A DNA stretch of 64,000 bases from Maniola hyperantus (lineage: Eukaryota; Arthropoda; Insecta; Lepidoptera; Nymphalidae), in contig NC_048545.1 in NCBI RefSeq assembly GCF_902806685.2, positions 521,001 to 585,000 on the forward strand, written 5' to 3'. Below the pieces are notes generated by a model. The model did no database searches. It was given only the letters and a program-made list of their open reading frames with translations, and was not told where the DNA came from. The position numbers and the translations under genes were made by a program. Below, one piece after another: positions 11,225 to 22,712 of this stretch; positions within the stretch are counted from its first letter, which is position 1, and each line of letters starts with the position of its first letter.

Positions 11225-14200
11225 CTAAGGAAACAATATACCAACACTTTAATATTTACCAACCAGGTAACAACTTAGTTCTGGAGTTTGGCTATACAAG
11301 AGCTTAAATCCAAGTTACGGCACGGTAACGACTGTGACCTTTCTATCTTTATGGCTTTTTTTTCAAAGTGTTCCTCCCTTTTTTCCTCCGACATGGCGGT
11401 CGGAGACTGTTCTAGGTCGGTACTAAGATTGGCTTTTTTTCCATTTGCCTTTCTTATTGCTTTGTTGAAATTGGTTCTATAACACTATGTGCTACTATCT
11501 CTATGGCTGTGATCATATCATTCCCTTTTCGTGTTAGACACATCAGACAAAGTGATCCTATAAGAGTTCCTTTTTCCTTTCGAGGTACGGAACCCTAAAA
11601 ATTTATGTTGGCGCGCCTACATCCAGATAAATACGTATGTGTAGCAGTTATACGCAGTCAGTCTGATTAAATCTTTTGGTTGTCTGTTTACGAAAAACCA
11701 GTTTGATTAACGTGATTGGTTGTACAATAATAACTAGCTCGGGTGACCTCGAGGTGTTTTCGTGACGATGTCAGTCTATTTACTAGCGAATGTTTTTATT
11801 TATTAAAAACTAGATGATGCCCGCGACTTTGCGTGGATTTAGGTTTTTAAAATATCGTTAGAACTCTTTGATTTTACGGGATAAAAAGTAGCCTATGTCA
11901 CTCTCCAGGTCTTAACTTATACCCATGCAAGAAATTACGTCAATCCGTTGCACCGTTGCGACGTGATTAAAGGACAAACCAACAAACAAACACACTTTCG
12001 CATTTATAATAAGGGTACTGATAAGACTCGACTCATTTTACGAATAATGGTGCAGCAAGTGATCACACTGTCGCCATTTACCCAAAGGACTGGACAAAGG
12101 ACATCTACCCAAGGTGGGCGACTGAATCCAGCGGCTCCCTGCGACTCGTTTGATGTCGTCTGTCTACCTAGTGGGGGTCTTCCAACGCTGCGCTTTCCAG
12201 CACGGAAGTACCATTCTATGTGAACTATGTGCCCCGCCCATTGCCGGTATACAGCTTCGTAACCCGCTGAGCTATGTCGGTTACTCTGGTTTCCCTACGG
12301 ATCTCCTCATTTCTGATTTGATCACGTAAAGAAAGTCTCTTTCCATCGCCCGCTGAGTGACTCGGAGCTTTCTTATCAGGCGTACATTTTCAGTCATCAT
12401 CATTATCAACCAATTGCCTGCCCACTGCAGTACGGGTCTCCTCTCTGAATGAGAAGGGTTAGGCCACAGTCCATTACGCTGAGCAAGTGCGGGTTGGCAG
12501 AATTCCAGTAGGTGAACACACCTATGCGAAAATGAAGAATGTTTTAATAGAGAGAGTTCTATAAAAGAGTAGTACGGAAAACTTAGTAACGTTTATGACT
12601 GGTTGGCCACTCAAAAACGGTTAACGCCCACTAAGTTTATTGTCTTTGTCATTTCTATGGGATTAAGTAACAGAGAGAGCCGTATACTAAACTCTCTCCG
12701 TGCATCAGTACCCTTATTATAAATGCGAAAGTCATTTATACAATTTCATTGATTTGACAGATTAGTCAATTATACAAATACAAAACATGCATACTAGTTA
12801 GAAAAATACTCTTAGAGTCCGTACATACACAAATCACTTTTAAGACAAAATCTCATAAACATGGTACACGAAACAAACATAAACTACAATTAACTAAAGC
12901 TAGGACTAATTGTGGGGTGAAAACTATACAGTTTGAGGGAGTACTACTATATAATAACTTGCCGAAAGACATTTTTAACGAAAAATCTTTTCCAAAATTT
13001 AAAGAAAAATTAAAAAAATATTGTCAAACACTACAGTTTTAAATATATAGGTACTAGTTTTATTATTGTATAAATTCACCGTATCATACATAATGTTTTC
13101 TTCTATATTTAAGTTTAAAATTGTTCTCATGTAAGTGAACTTTTGTTCTTTTTGAGAAAATAAAGTCTTTAAACCTAAAGTGTGTTTGTTTGTTGGTTTA
13201 TTGGTTCGCTGGTTTGTCCTTCAATCACGTCGCAACGGTGCAACGGATTGACGTGATTCTTTGCATGGGTATAGATAAAGACCTGGAGAGTGACATAGGC
13301 TACTTTTTATCCCGGAAAATCACAGAGTTCCCACGGGATTTTTAAAAACCTACTTCCACGCGGACGAAGTTAGTATATAGGCATGATTGTCGTCGAGCGC
13401 AAGCCTATCTAGCAATTTTAAAAAAATTGTCGCTAAAAAAGTGCATACCTACTGGTTACAGTGTCTAGAAGAATTCAAATTCCGGTTCAATGTCCGTTGA
13501 CCGTGGCAGGCGACTGATAACAATATGCTTATCACGGCGGATATCGCGGTAATGTGAATAAAAAGTATAATAAGGCCGACTGTTTTGAAATATGTACTGA
13601 ACTTTATTACAATGGAATGGTGATTGATTATGACGTATTGATTATTGTTATTTATAATCATTGATTTATGTATTTAAGTGGGTAAATACATAATATTTTA
13701 AGGCCATGGGCGGGTTAGGAATCTACCTGTCTGCAAAACAATATGTAGGTAGTTACTCTCCCCCCCCCCCCCCCCCCCCAACTGCCCCCTGTCTAATGTG
13801 GGGGTCGAGGGTAATTTGAAACAAAATTGTATATTTCATTTTGGAACAAATAAAGATTTATTATATAGTAGTATAGTAGCTATTCCCATGGGAACTCTTT
13901 GATTTTCCAGCCCAGGATAAAAAATTGCCTAAGTGCTACACCAGGGTATATATAAGGCATTCCGAACCAGTGGTAGATGCATTTGACGATTCGAAATACT
14001 TGTAAAGGTTTAATTGAATAAAAAATAATTTTATTTAACTCCATCCATTCCAAATTAATTCATAATCCATTCTTAGCCAAATCTGCCGAGTAGTTTTTGC
14101 GTGAAAGAGTAACAAACATACCTACACACAAACTATCGCCTTTATAATATTAGTGTGATTATATATCTACATACTAAAGGATGCCCAGCTAGCTATCTTT

Positions 14201-17200
14201 TAAAACATTTAGTGGTCTGAAGTTGACACCATTTAATCTTCGATTGCATCATATCATAAAGTAAGCATACTATTAATTAGGTACCTGACCAGTAGGTATT
14301 TATTTAACTTATTTACCTATTAAAGGCTTAAAGTAAGCAGTTCTTGTGCAATCGTACCTATTAACTAGGTGGCGTGCGTCGACCTTTGGACATTTGTCAC
14401 TTTATTTATACCGTAGGCAAGCAAAACAGATGTGTTACGTGTTACCGGTTTTGCCGAGCGAAGGATGAGGGGAAATCGCTACGATGAGTAATGCCAAAGG
14501 TAAATATTAAATGAACTTTGCACATTGCAGCTAGGCGAGTCCGGAGTTTGGACTAATTTTTAGGGTTCCGTACCTCAAAAGGAAAAACGGAACCCTTATA
14601 GGATCACTTTGTTGTCTGTCTGTCAAGAAAACTATAGGGTACTTCCCGTTGACCTAAAATCATGAAATTTGGCAGAAGGGTAGGTCTTATAGAAGACATG
14701 AGAGGAAAAATCTGAAAACCGTGAATTTGTGGTTACATCACAATAAACAAATTAAAATGTGTTCATGAACAAATATTGTTAATTTCAACTTTCAAAGTAA
14801 GATTATAATACCAAGTGGGGTATCATATGAAAGGGCTTTACTTGTACATTCTAAAACAGATTTTTATTTATTTTTAGGCATAATAGTTTTTGATTTATAG
14901 TGCAAAATGTCGATAAAATATGATTGTAGTACGGAACCCTCAGTGCGCGAGTCTGCGAGGCACTTGGCCGGTTTTTTTAAGACCTACCGCAGCTAAATAC
15001 CTATTTTGTATGATACCTACTGACTTCAAAGGTAAGCAAGTAGGCAGCTGAGCAAAACTTAATGAAAGCTTTTGTCATTTTACTGCAATTATACCGGTGA
15101 TAAATCTTGGACTCAATTTTAGCCTGTTTTGTCTGGAAATGAGTCCATGTTTGTAATTTGTATTCAGAGATCGAAATCATGAACTATTTGAAAGAGTTCA
15201 GATTTGTATTCACTGGATTAATAATATCTGGACTGAAGAAAAAATATTTTAAAATTGTTTTGTTCGCCAGCTCCTTAAGTAAGTGATATAGAATATAGAT
15301 AGGGGAATGACATGACACTGTGTCGTCAGCAATGCAAGTTGCTATCGAAGATAAGCATTTGTAGCAAGTTTGTGCAGGCAAAATAAATGTACGGTATACC
15401 TATACCTACCTACTCAATTCTATGTATATGTACCTACATCCATATCCATACTAATATTACAAATGCAAAAGTGTCTGTCTGTCTGTCTGCTGGCCTTTCA
15501 CGGCCCAACAGTTTAACCGATTTTGATGAAATTTGGTACAGAGTTAGCTTACATCCCGGGGAAGGGCATAGGCTACTTTTGATCCCGGAAAAATAAAGAG
15601 TTCCCAAAGGATGTTTAAAAAACTTAAATCCACGCGGACGAAGTCGCGGGCATCATCTAGTATCTAAATATATAAAAGGAAAAGATCACTGACTGACCTA
15701 TCAATGCACAGCTCATACTACTGGACGGATCGGGCTGGCATGCAGGAAGCTGTTATGACAACCCCTAAGGGGGTGAAATAGGGGTTTGAAATTTGTGAAG
15801 TCGAAGTATGTACAGGTAAAGCTCTTTCATAATATGATACTCCACTTGGTATAGTTATCTTACTTTAAAGTTGAATTTACTAATTAGGTATAATGTTCAA
15901 AACACTTTTTTTAGTGATGTAACCACAAATTCACGGTTTTCAGATTTTTCCCCTAATGTCGGAAGATGTCGATGGCTATGTCGGCTATAAGACCTACCTA
16001 CCTGCCATTTTCATAATTCTAGGTCAACGGGAAGTACCCTGTAGGTTTCTTGACAGACAGACAGACAACAAAGTGATCCTATATGGGTTTCTTATTTTCT
16101 TTTGAGGTATGGAACCCTAAAAATCAAAGAAAATAACATCTTGAAGAACCTGTAGGCTGTAGGCCTGAGAGTTGTCTATAATATTCACAAGGGTGTGAAT
16201 TTTACCGAACTGCATTTGGCCAGCGTGGTGATCTATGGCGTAAATTGTCCTCATTCTGCGAAGAACAGTAGTGGTCCGGCGATGGATGAGATTATGATGG
16301 TGTCTAGTGCCACACCGGCTTCAGCCAATTCCTTCACTGGAGGTAATCTTACCTTGTTCAGCTGAGGAGTGATCCTGGACAGCACGGCCTGCTTGGTGGT
16401 CTCCACGATGACCTTGGGCTGCTCAGTGACCAGCGGCAGCCGTCGCTCCAGCTCGTCCAGTGCTGCAGCCACTCTGGCGTCGCCCGCTGCCAGCGGAGCG
16501 GCCACGTAGGGCGCTGCGGTGGTGGCAGCCAGGGTCACGCTGGCTTCAGCCGTGGACAGTGCCCATTCTAGCAGGGAGTGTGCTCCTGGAATAAATTTCA
16601 TCTTTGTAGCTATTGTTGTGTTTTGATCACTTCCCCGGAGCAATCCTGAGTACTGTTATCTTATAAGTGGGAGGTCTCTGATTCGATTCCTGGCATGGGC
16701 AATTTGCGAATTTATAATTTCTAAACTGTCTAATTGTGAAATGTTACTATCACAATTCAGATACCATACTAATATTATAATTGCGTAAGTGTATCTGTCT
16801 GTCTGCTAGACTTTTATGATCCATCCGTTCAACCGATTTTGACGAAATTTGGTACAGAGATAGCTTGCATCCCGGGAAAGGACATAGGCTACTTTATATC
16901 CCGGAAAATCAAAGAGTTCCCATGGGAATTTTAAAACCTAAATGCACGCGGACAAAGTCGCAGGCATCATCTAGCTAAAAATAAATAAGTCATTTGACTT
17001 TAGTAGTCATAAATAATGAGTGAAAATCATAGTACCAAGGTACCTACATACAAATTGTTTGGTGAAAATATCTATGGCACACTTCAAAACACCTCAAATA
17101 ATATCAACATCAAAACAACTTTTCTGTTTGGTGACATTTTGAAACCATCTCAAAAGATCTGAGGGACTCTCAAGTTACATCTGAAGAAGTTTTACATAAA

Positions 17201-17412
17201 AAAAAAATTCTAGAGCTGGAATTATAAACAAAGATGCTATCTAAATGATATTCACGGTAAGTATAGTATACATAGATAGATGACTTACCTTTGACCCTGG
17301 TGTAGAAAGCTCCCACTTGGCCGACGGCGGCGCCCACAGCGGGCAGGGACATGGCCTTCTGCACCGACTGCAGCTGCGGCATGCTGGGGGCGGAACCTAC
17401 TTCTGCTGCCAT
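11120..17412 (-). CDS. Lsd-2: Perilipin, Lsd-2-like (partial gene, three coding exons)
   Basis: This minus-strand gene encodes a lipid-droplet surface protein of the perilipin (PAT) family, which regulates lipase access and fat storage at droplets. Coding exons are 17412-17289, 16585-16353 and 11224-11120, with phases 1 and 0 and normal GT-AG introns. Translation gives 154 aa of N-terminal PAT domain. The block YTRVKGAHSLLEWALSTAEA resembles Drosophila Lsd-2 as I remember it, followed by ALDELERRLPLVTEQP and RVKSLKELTWAKANVLLSTA. ATG at 17412 follows a splice acceptor directly, so a non-coding 5' exon must lie upstream. The 3' end is lost in the gap at 10920-11119. Lsd-1 is less likely from the N-terminal match. 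Confidence 0.85.
11495..11600 (-). repeat. GGGTTCCGTACCTCAAAAGG repeat fragment
   Basis: A reverse-orientation piece of the family best seen at 14562-14978, ending in CGAGGTACGGAACCCTAAAAA. It lies in the perilipin intron. Confidence 0.7.
11808..12014 (-). repeat. Retroelement end, CAACGGTGCAACGGATTGACG subfamily
   Basis: A reverse-orientation copy from ACTAGATGATGCCCGCGACTT to CGCATTTATAATAAGGGTAC. This subfamily differs from the common one in its middle part. It lies in the perilipin intron. Confidence 0.8.
12394..12535 (+). repeat. tRNA-derived SINE fragment (CATCATGATCAACC family)
   Basis: A truncated copy retaining the GTCTCCTCTCTGAATGAGAA and GTGCGGGTTGGCAGA blocks. Confidence 0.65.
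12707..13380 (+). repeat. Retroelement end interrupted by a LINE fragment
   Basis: The repeat begins at 12707 (CCCTTATTATAAATGCGAAAGT) and resumes at about 13179 (GTGTTTGTTTGTTGGTTTATT). The part between is a separate insertion. The split repeat joins seamlessly when the insertion is removed. Confidence 0.8.
12735..13178 (+). mobile_element. LINE 3' end (reverse transcriptase C-terminus)
   Basis: In one frame the translation around 12840-13040 reads like the C-terminal tail of jockey/CR1-type reverse transcriptases, with LLYNNLPKDIFNEKSFPKFK and KEKLKKYC, then a stop and an AATAAA signal. It is heavily 5'-truncated and nested inside another repeat, apparently with an AAAGT target duplication. 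Confidence 0.65.
13760..13780 (+). repeat. Poly-C tract
   Basis: A run of about 20 C bases, unusual in this AT-rich DNA and prone to assembly length errors. Confidence 0.9.
14562..14978 (+). repeat. GGGTTCCGTACCTCAAAAGG repeat, long copy
   Basis: The longest copy of a family starting TTTAGGGTTCCGTACCTCAA and ending GGCACTTGGCCGGTTTTTTTA. Other pieces lie at 11495, 15845 (reverse), 40224, 52952 and 60570. It is probably a non-autonomous or truncated element. Confidence 0.75.
15450..15660 (+). repeat. Retroelement end, CGCGGACGAAGTCGCGGGCAT family
   Basis: A nearly full copy from CTAATATTACAAATGC to GGGCATCATCTAGT, in the perilipin intron. Confidence 0.85.
15668..15835 (+). repeat. Retroelement end, CACAGCTCAAACTACTGGACG family (partial)
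   Basis: Starts with ATATAAAAGGAAAAGATCAC and contains the CCCCTAAGGGGGTGAAATAG block. This is the second common retroelement-end family of the window. Confidence 0.7.
15845..16122 (-). repeat. GGGTTCCGTACCTCAAAAGG repeat, reverse copy
   Basis: A reverse-orientation partner of 14562-14978, ending in TTTGAGGTATGGAACCCTAA. Confidence 0.75.
16135..16300 (-). repeat. tRNA-derived SINE fragment downstream of perilipin exon 2
   Basis: The minus strand carries the CATCATAATCTCATCCATCGCC and GGCCAGCGTGGTG-type blocks of the CATCATGATCAACC family. It lies directly beyond the exon 2 donor and supplies the readthrough codons. Confidence 0.65.
16353..16585 (-). CDS. Lsd-2: Perilipin coding exon 2
   Basis: Encodes the core of the PAT domain from GAHSLLEWALSTAE to SRITPQLNK. 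The donor AAG/GTAAGATT lies at 16352. If the intron were retained the frame would stay open for 33 more codons into SINE sequence. Confidence 0.85.
16768..16975 (+). repeat. Retroelement end, CGCGGACGAAGTCGCGGGCAT family
   Basis: A full-length-looking copy in the intron between perilipin coding exons 1 and 2. Confidence 0.85.
17289..17412 (-). CDS. Lsd-2: Perilipin coding exon 1
   Basis: Starts with ATG immediately after an acceptor AG and encodes MAAEVGSAPSMPQLQSVQKA through YTRVK. The donor is AAAG/GTAAGT, leaving phase 1. Confidence 0.85.
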
Positions 17413-17455
17413 CTGTGTACAACCATAATACAAATTATGTAGATTAACCTCATCA

Positions 17456-17735
17456 AGTCATCAGTATCTACTGAGAATGAGCCTCCTCTCAGAATAAGAA
17501 AGATTTAGGCCATCGTCCAATACGCTGGCCAAGTGCAGATTGGTGGACTTCACACACCTTTGAAAACATTATGGAGAACTCTCACGATGTTTTTCTTCAC
17601 TGTTAGCAAGTGATATTTAATTACTTAAAACGCACATACCTAACTCCGAAAAGTTAGAGGTGCGTGTCTGGGATCGAACCCCCGACCTCGGATTAGAAGG
17701 CGGACGTCCTAACCACTAGGCTAACACTCTTCCTT
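17456..17735 (+). repeat. tRNA-derived SINE (CATCATGATCAACC family)
   Basis: It ends with a tRNA-like segment read on the minus strand, with A-box-like AGCCTAGTGGTTAGG and B-box-like GGGTTCGATCCC. It lies just upstream of perilipin coding exon 1. Confidence 0.8.
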
Positions 17736-18508
17736 TTTATGTGCTAGATAAAACAGCTATTCATCCATATACATAATATAACTACCTTTACAAAGTGGTT
17801 TTAAATCTTCAAGTTAATCAACCACTGATTCAAAATGCTCGCACTTCGAGAAGAACCAGCTAGAAACTGGTAAACGTAGGGGAGTGCAATAAGTAGGGAA
17901 TTCAATGAGTAGTCAACCCAGACTCCTTAATCCTGAGATAACTTAGTAGGTAGTTTAGAATTTAACTGATTCAGAGGGCACGGCAAGGTCATTGTTTCAA
18001 ACCTAATGTCCGGTGATATTGAAAATTACATGTGAAAAATAATTTGAAAAGAGAGGGTAGGCATCGCATTTACAAATCCCACAAAAAAAATACTTTTTAG
18101 ACCAATTTTTGTTTATTAATTAGTTACAATTTTTAGATTGTTAATTGATGTTTTAGAGATCGAGCAACAAAAGACAGTACCTAAATAAAGTAAGGGAATG
18201 TACAATAATTATTTAGGGTCACATTGGTGATCGAATGCAGGTAGGAATGAGGTAATTTGATGATTAACTTACCGTATAAACTTTTTAATTTTGCAAATAA
18301 AACGTATAAAAATCAATTAGAATCTTTAAATATCGTCAAGCTCACAACTGGAATATCAAATTAGTAAAAAAGTAAAAGTTTCACTGCAACAAGTAAAAAG
18401 TTCGCGTCAGTTCGATACGACTACTTTTTAATGAATGAAAGAAGAACGTAAAATAAAAATAATACTCACTCTCTGATTAGTGAATGAAATGAAATAAAAT
18501 AATAGGAT

Positions 18509-19164
18509 CAGTGTTTCCACTTGTGATGTTGGGATGTCCCAAGTATCTATAAGAACTTAGCCTAAATGAAAATCAAAATACAATACCTACCATGATTTAT
18601 GGCGCATACTTACTTAATAATTATAGTAAACACTGAAAGAACGTCATATCACCATTTAATACATTTTACGAACCTAAATCTTGAGTCTTGTGACGAAGGT
18701 GTTTAGTTATTTTTCCCCTTTTTTAAGTAAATCGCATTCGAATAACTAATAATTTAAACCCACCTTACTAAATAGTTATATCTATATAATAATATATGAA
18801 AGGAATAGCTGACTGACTGACTAATCTATCAACGCACAGCTCAAACGACTTAACGGATCAGGCTGAAATTTGGTGTGCAGATACATAGCTATTATGACTT
18901 TTGAAAAATATACAACAAGAGTTTAAATTTTTGTAATCCACGTGGACAAAGTCGCAAGCATAAGCTAGTTATACCAAAAAAAAATCATTACTTCTCGACG
19001 CGGAACGCAAAACAATCATTCTATCCTTTTATGCCTATCCCCTTTGATAGATCTAAAAATCCTGTCGAGATAAAAAAAAGTGGTAAGGCATGCCTACCTA
19101 ATATGTATTATGATTAGTCGTTTCATCCTAAAATAGGTCGTAATCCCTGAAAGTGGAAACACTG
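18509..19164. mobile_element. Candidate DNA element with 14-bp inverted ends
   Basis: CAGTGTTTCCACTT at 18509-18522 is matched by its exact complement AAGTGGAAACACTG at 19151-19164. The interior encodes nothing and includes an unrelated retroelement end at 18786-18972. No clear target duplication is visible. Confidence 0.45.
18786..18972 (+). repeat. Retroelement end, CACAGCTCAAACTACTGGACG family
   Basis: A diverged copy starting TATATGAAAGGAATAGCTGA and ending GACAAAGTCGCAAGCATAAG. Confidence 0.75.
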
Positions 19165-19699
19165 TTAGGAATCTTCTAGCAGGTGGCCGGTCCTTTGTGA
19201 ATGAAATGATTAATTGTGACGGTTATGGAGACAATCCTCTAACATTCTAAAAGAGTACGTATCATTAATTAGCACAAAGTACAAAATAGTGCAAAAATAA
19301 TGAAAAATGGACTTTACTCTGAACTAAACTTGAATGTATCATTCTTAGGACTCATAGATTAAAATGGCTGATTCATTCATTCATTCACTGTTTAATACTA
19401 AGTAAATATAAGTACTTAGTATAAATAAGGTAAGTAAATAAAATAAAATATCATTAGTTAAATATTTTCTTTGAAATAAAATGACTTTGATAATCTGCAC
19501 AATTTGACCAACATGTAAAAAAATACAAACATTGGATATGAAATGAACGCCACTGATTGGTTAATGGCTTGGCTCCAGGCTCCATAGCTTGGCTCTGTGG
19601 CTTGGCTCGCCCCTTGCATAGTGTTCTGGTGTTCTGTGCTCTTGCATAAGCCAAGTTGGCTACCTTTGGTAAACATTTTACAAACATTTGTGAATTGTG

Positions 19700-20029
19700 A
19701 TGTCTTGGACAAACGATGTGGCACTGGAATTCTTGGACCACTACAGAATTGAGCAGCTATTATGGGACCCCAAACATCCATTGCATAGAAACAGATGCGA
19801 AATAAATGAAGCATGGCGTCGTATACAAAGCAATTTTAGCATAAGCTGTTCGATAGTGGATCTGAAGAGGAAAAAGGAGTCTCTAATGACATCCTTTAGA
19901 TTTCACTACAACCGCAAAAAGAAGTGCCCCGTAAATTATCGGACGACGTGGTTTGCGTATTCGTTCATGGAAAGTTTTTTGAGCGGGAAATATGAATGCG
20001 ATAGCACAAATGAAAATGGTCACGACGAG
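19700..20029 (+). CDS. MADF/BESS gene, exon 1
   Basis: Encodes residues 1-110 including the MADF domain. The donor is GACGAG/GTAAAA, phase 0. Confidence 0.85.
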
Positions 20030-21608
20030 GTAAAAACATTGAAAAATTTCGATTTTTTTTCTATAGTTCCGTCTCTCTTTACACTATGGGGTATAAATTA
20101 TTTAAAGTCCGGTCCAAATAGACATTCAAGGTTAAAATAATTCGCATAGGGCAAAAAATATACGAATATTGGGAACATCGATATAAATCGAATGGGGACT
20201 TTTCACAATTCATTATTTATTCATGTAACCAGAACGCTAGCAAAAACGAAGACAGGTGATATTGATGATTACTGATAATATACCACAAAACATATACATT
20301 TTGTAAAAGTTTACGATATATTGCAAATAAAACATCTGACGGACGCTAGTGGTCAACAAACGTTTCGTAAGTAGGCCACTCGGAGTCAATGCCGCGTCGT
20401 AGGCGGGGCATTCACCTCAGTTTTGCACGTTATACATTGCGGGTTTGAACAATACTGAATCACTAAAACTACAAAATGCGCCTCCAATGGTTATTGGTAT
20501 TGGATTGCGTTTAGATAGTTAACAATAACCCTAAGTTTTTGCTAGCGTTCTGATTAGGTACACTGTATATTGGAGTTCCCAACATTCCAACATTCGTACC
20601 AATTTTTATCCCTATGCGAATGATTGTAAACTTGAATGTCTACTTTGACTGGACTTTCCCGTAATGTGCAATAAGCTTAATAACGAATCAATTGGTACCT
20701 CATTCATCAAAATCAGCTCAGTAGGTTAGGCGCTACGGTGGAACACAGATACATACATAGACTGTTAAATTATAATTCATAACCTTCGCCGTAGTTTGGT
20801 AAAAATATATTATTTCAAAATTAATAAGGGTACGTTTCCACTGGAGCAGAGCGAAGCGGAGACGTTTTCAATAAATATGGCGTGATAAAATTTCCAAACC
20901 GCTTCCAGTAATTTATAGAACAACTAGATGATGCTCGCGACTTCCATTTGGAAGCGTGGATTTACGTTTCTAAAACCCCGTGGGAACTCTTTAATTTTCC
21001 GGGATATAAAGTAGCCTATGGGATGATCCCCGGGATGTTAGCTAGCTCTGTACCAAACATCAAAATCAGTTAAACTGATAGCCCGTGAAAACTTGAAAAG
21101 CTGACAGATTTTCGCATTTATAATATTAGTAGTGTACACACACTGGTAATAATTTAAATGTTACAATTCTCAGGACCCCATCGCCAATCCAATCCAAAAC
21201 GTTAGCGTCATGGTTGAGCGGCAGAGCTCTTCCGGCAGTCGTTTGAACAGATCGTCCAGTTCGAAACCTCAAGAATACGTCTACAAAAGACAACTAGACA
21301 CCGTGAACTATGTAAAGGACGAAAAGACGAAAACTGAAACGGACGAATACGACTTATATGGACAACTTTTAGCGAAGAAATTAAGGAAACTCGATGAACA
21401 TCAACGAGATATGGCGATGCATGAAATTGATAATATTATGTTTAATGCTAAAATGCAAAGCGGATCAACACAAAACAGAAGTTACTCGACATCCCCTTCT
21501 CCTGTGCCGAGGAAGATCAAATCTCCAGTGTTCATAATAACCCAACAAAGTCACGACCAATTTGAAGACGAGAATAATATTGGATATCAAGAACAACAAC
21601 AATCCTAA
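19700..21608 (+). CDS. MADF/BESS-domain protein (two coding exons, 254 aa)
   Basis: Coding exons 19700-20029 and 21174-21608 join in phase 0 with normal GT-AG signals, giving 254 aa. An in-frame TGA at 19691 supports ATG 19700 as start. Residues about 8-95 look like a MADF domain (a Myb/SANT-like DNA-binding fold of insect regulators): FLDHYRIEQLLWDPKHPLHR, then EAWRRI, VDLKRKKESLMTSFRFHY and TTWFAYSFMESFL. The middle is Ser-rich and polar. Near residues 160-190 LYGQLLAKKLRKLDEHQRDM followed by HEIDNIMF resembles a BESS protein-interaction motif. The C-terminus is Gln-rich. A candidate AATAAA lies at 21897. It is probably a transcriptional regulator; I cannot name an orthologue. Confidence 0.85.
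20104..20657. mobile_element. Long-TIR element in the MADF/BESS intron
   Basis: The ends are extended inverted repeats: AAAGTCC, GACATTCAAGGTTAAAATAA and TTCGCATAGGG at the left; CCCTATGCGAATGATTGTAA, CTTGAATGTC and GGACTTT at the right. The interior is non-coding. Part of the interior (GCTAGCAAAAACGAAGACAG) recurs in reverse near 56150-56180. Confidence 0.75.
20824..20878 (+). repeat. Partial TAAGGGTGCGTTTCCACTG element
   Basis: One end of the inverted-repeat family seen complete at 25093-25255 and 62610-62790. Confidence 0.6.
20930..21131 (-). repeat. Retroelement end, CGCGGACGAAGTCGCGGGCAT family
   Basis: A reverse copy in the MADF/BESS intron, about 40 bp before the exon 2 acceptor. Confidence 0.8.
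21174..21608 (+). CDS. MADF/BESS gene, exon 2
   Basis: The acceptor is TTCTCAG at 21173. It encodes residues 111-254 with the BESS-like segment and ends in TAA after a QQQS tail. Confidence 0.85.
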   Translation, partial: DPIANPIQNVSVMVERQSSSGSRLNRSSSSKPQEYVYKRQLDTVNYVKDEKTKTETDEYDLYGQLLAKKLRKLDEHQRDMAMHEIDNIMFNAKMQSGSTQNRSYSTSPSPVPRKIKSPVFIITQQSHDQFEDENNIGYQEQQQS

Positions 21609-21896
21609 TATATAAGGATACCTATCTATTCATACTCTTAAGTTAATTAGATAGTAATAGAAACGCATTGAATGGCGATTAGGAAGATAATAATAATATG
21701 AGGGGCCACTTCTCAAAACGTCTGTAGGCTGTAGGATATCGATATTCATTAGGTACAGAAGGCTAGAATAAAAAGCATTATCCAGTTTATATGGCATTAA
21801 ATTTAACCGTCAGTATATTTTGTTGACGTTGTTCTTATTTTGAAATTGCCCATAACATTGTTACGCATATTTAAGTAGGTATATTTTTTTTTTAGA

Positions 21897-21902
21897 ATAA
21901 AA
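21897..21902 (+). promoter_or_regulatory. Candidate polyadenylation signal for MADF/BESS gene
   Basis: AATAAA 289 bp after the stop codon; the first good hexamer downstream. Confidence 0.4.
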
Positions 21903-22043
21903 TTATTTTCTAAATAATTTTGTTATCAATAATTATTATCATTTGTGCCATTAAAGTTCTAAGTTAAGTTTCAAATTCATACAACTGAATATTTCCAAAA
22001 GTTGAGAAAAATAAATTAACTATAAGTATCTAAATAACTACAA

Positions 22044-22247
22044 TACGCGGCAGAAAATAATGTAGGTACATCGGCCTTTAGAATGACATTTTGGCTTTGT
22101 ATAGCGTTTGATCGTTGTACATATATGGTTGTATCTATCACTCATACTTATGTGACGTTTTGGCGGTCTCAACGACAGAGACAATGCTCTAAAAAGCCGC
22201 TACCTCTTTCTAAAGGTCGATGTACCTACATTACTTTCTGCCGCGTA
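22044..22247. mobile_element. MITE with TACGCGGCAGAAA ends
   Basis: TACGCGGCAGAAAATAATG at the left is matched by CATTACTTTCTGCCGCGTA at the right, with the inner inverted block GTAGGTACATCGGCCTTTA. A half copy is present at 40672-40772. It sits between the MADF/BESS and EPG5 genes. Confidence 0.8.
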
Positions 22248-22712
22248 CAGCTACTTATTGTTGATAACCATCGATGTTGATAACCAACACATTTGATTTG
22301 AGATTACACAATTATTACTTGCCTAAAAAAATGCATTGAATTCAAAACATCTTTTTTAAAAAGTCGGTTAAACCATGACCCAAGTGAGTATTGACCCAAA
22401 TGTCCTTGAGAGGATAGTTCAAGATTATTGAGTGAATGGATTGTCTATGCTTCAAGGGCTTCAGAAAGATCAAAATTCAGTTGGCAATGGTTGGCAGTAA
22501 ATGTATTCTGTGAGTTGGCAGCACCGCCATCGCTAGGTAGGTACCTACTTGACTTGACCGACTTGACGTTGTTTTGATTTCGACTTTGGCATTTTGCATT
22601 TTTGCAAAACAGCTGTTGAGTCAAAATAAAATACATTATTGTAAAAGGAAAACTTAAATTACAAAACACAAATTCTACTGTGGCGCTTACATGATAGTTT
22701 TAATATATAATC

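Noticed and set aside
17640..17735. A minus-strand tRNA gene
   Set aside because: It is the tRNA-like end of a dispersed SINE, with further copies at 32270-32335 and elsewhere.
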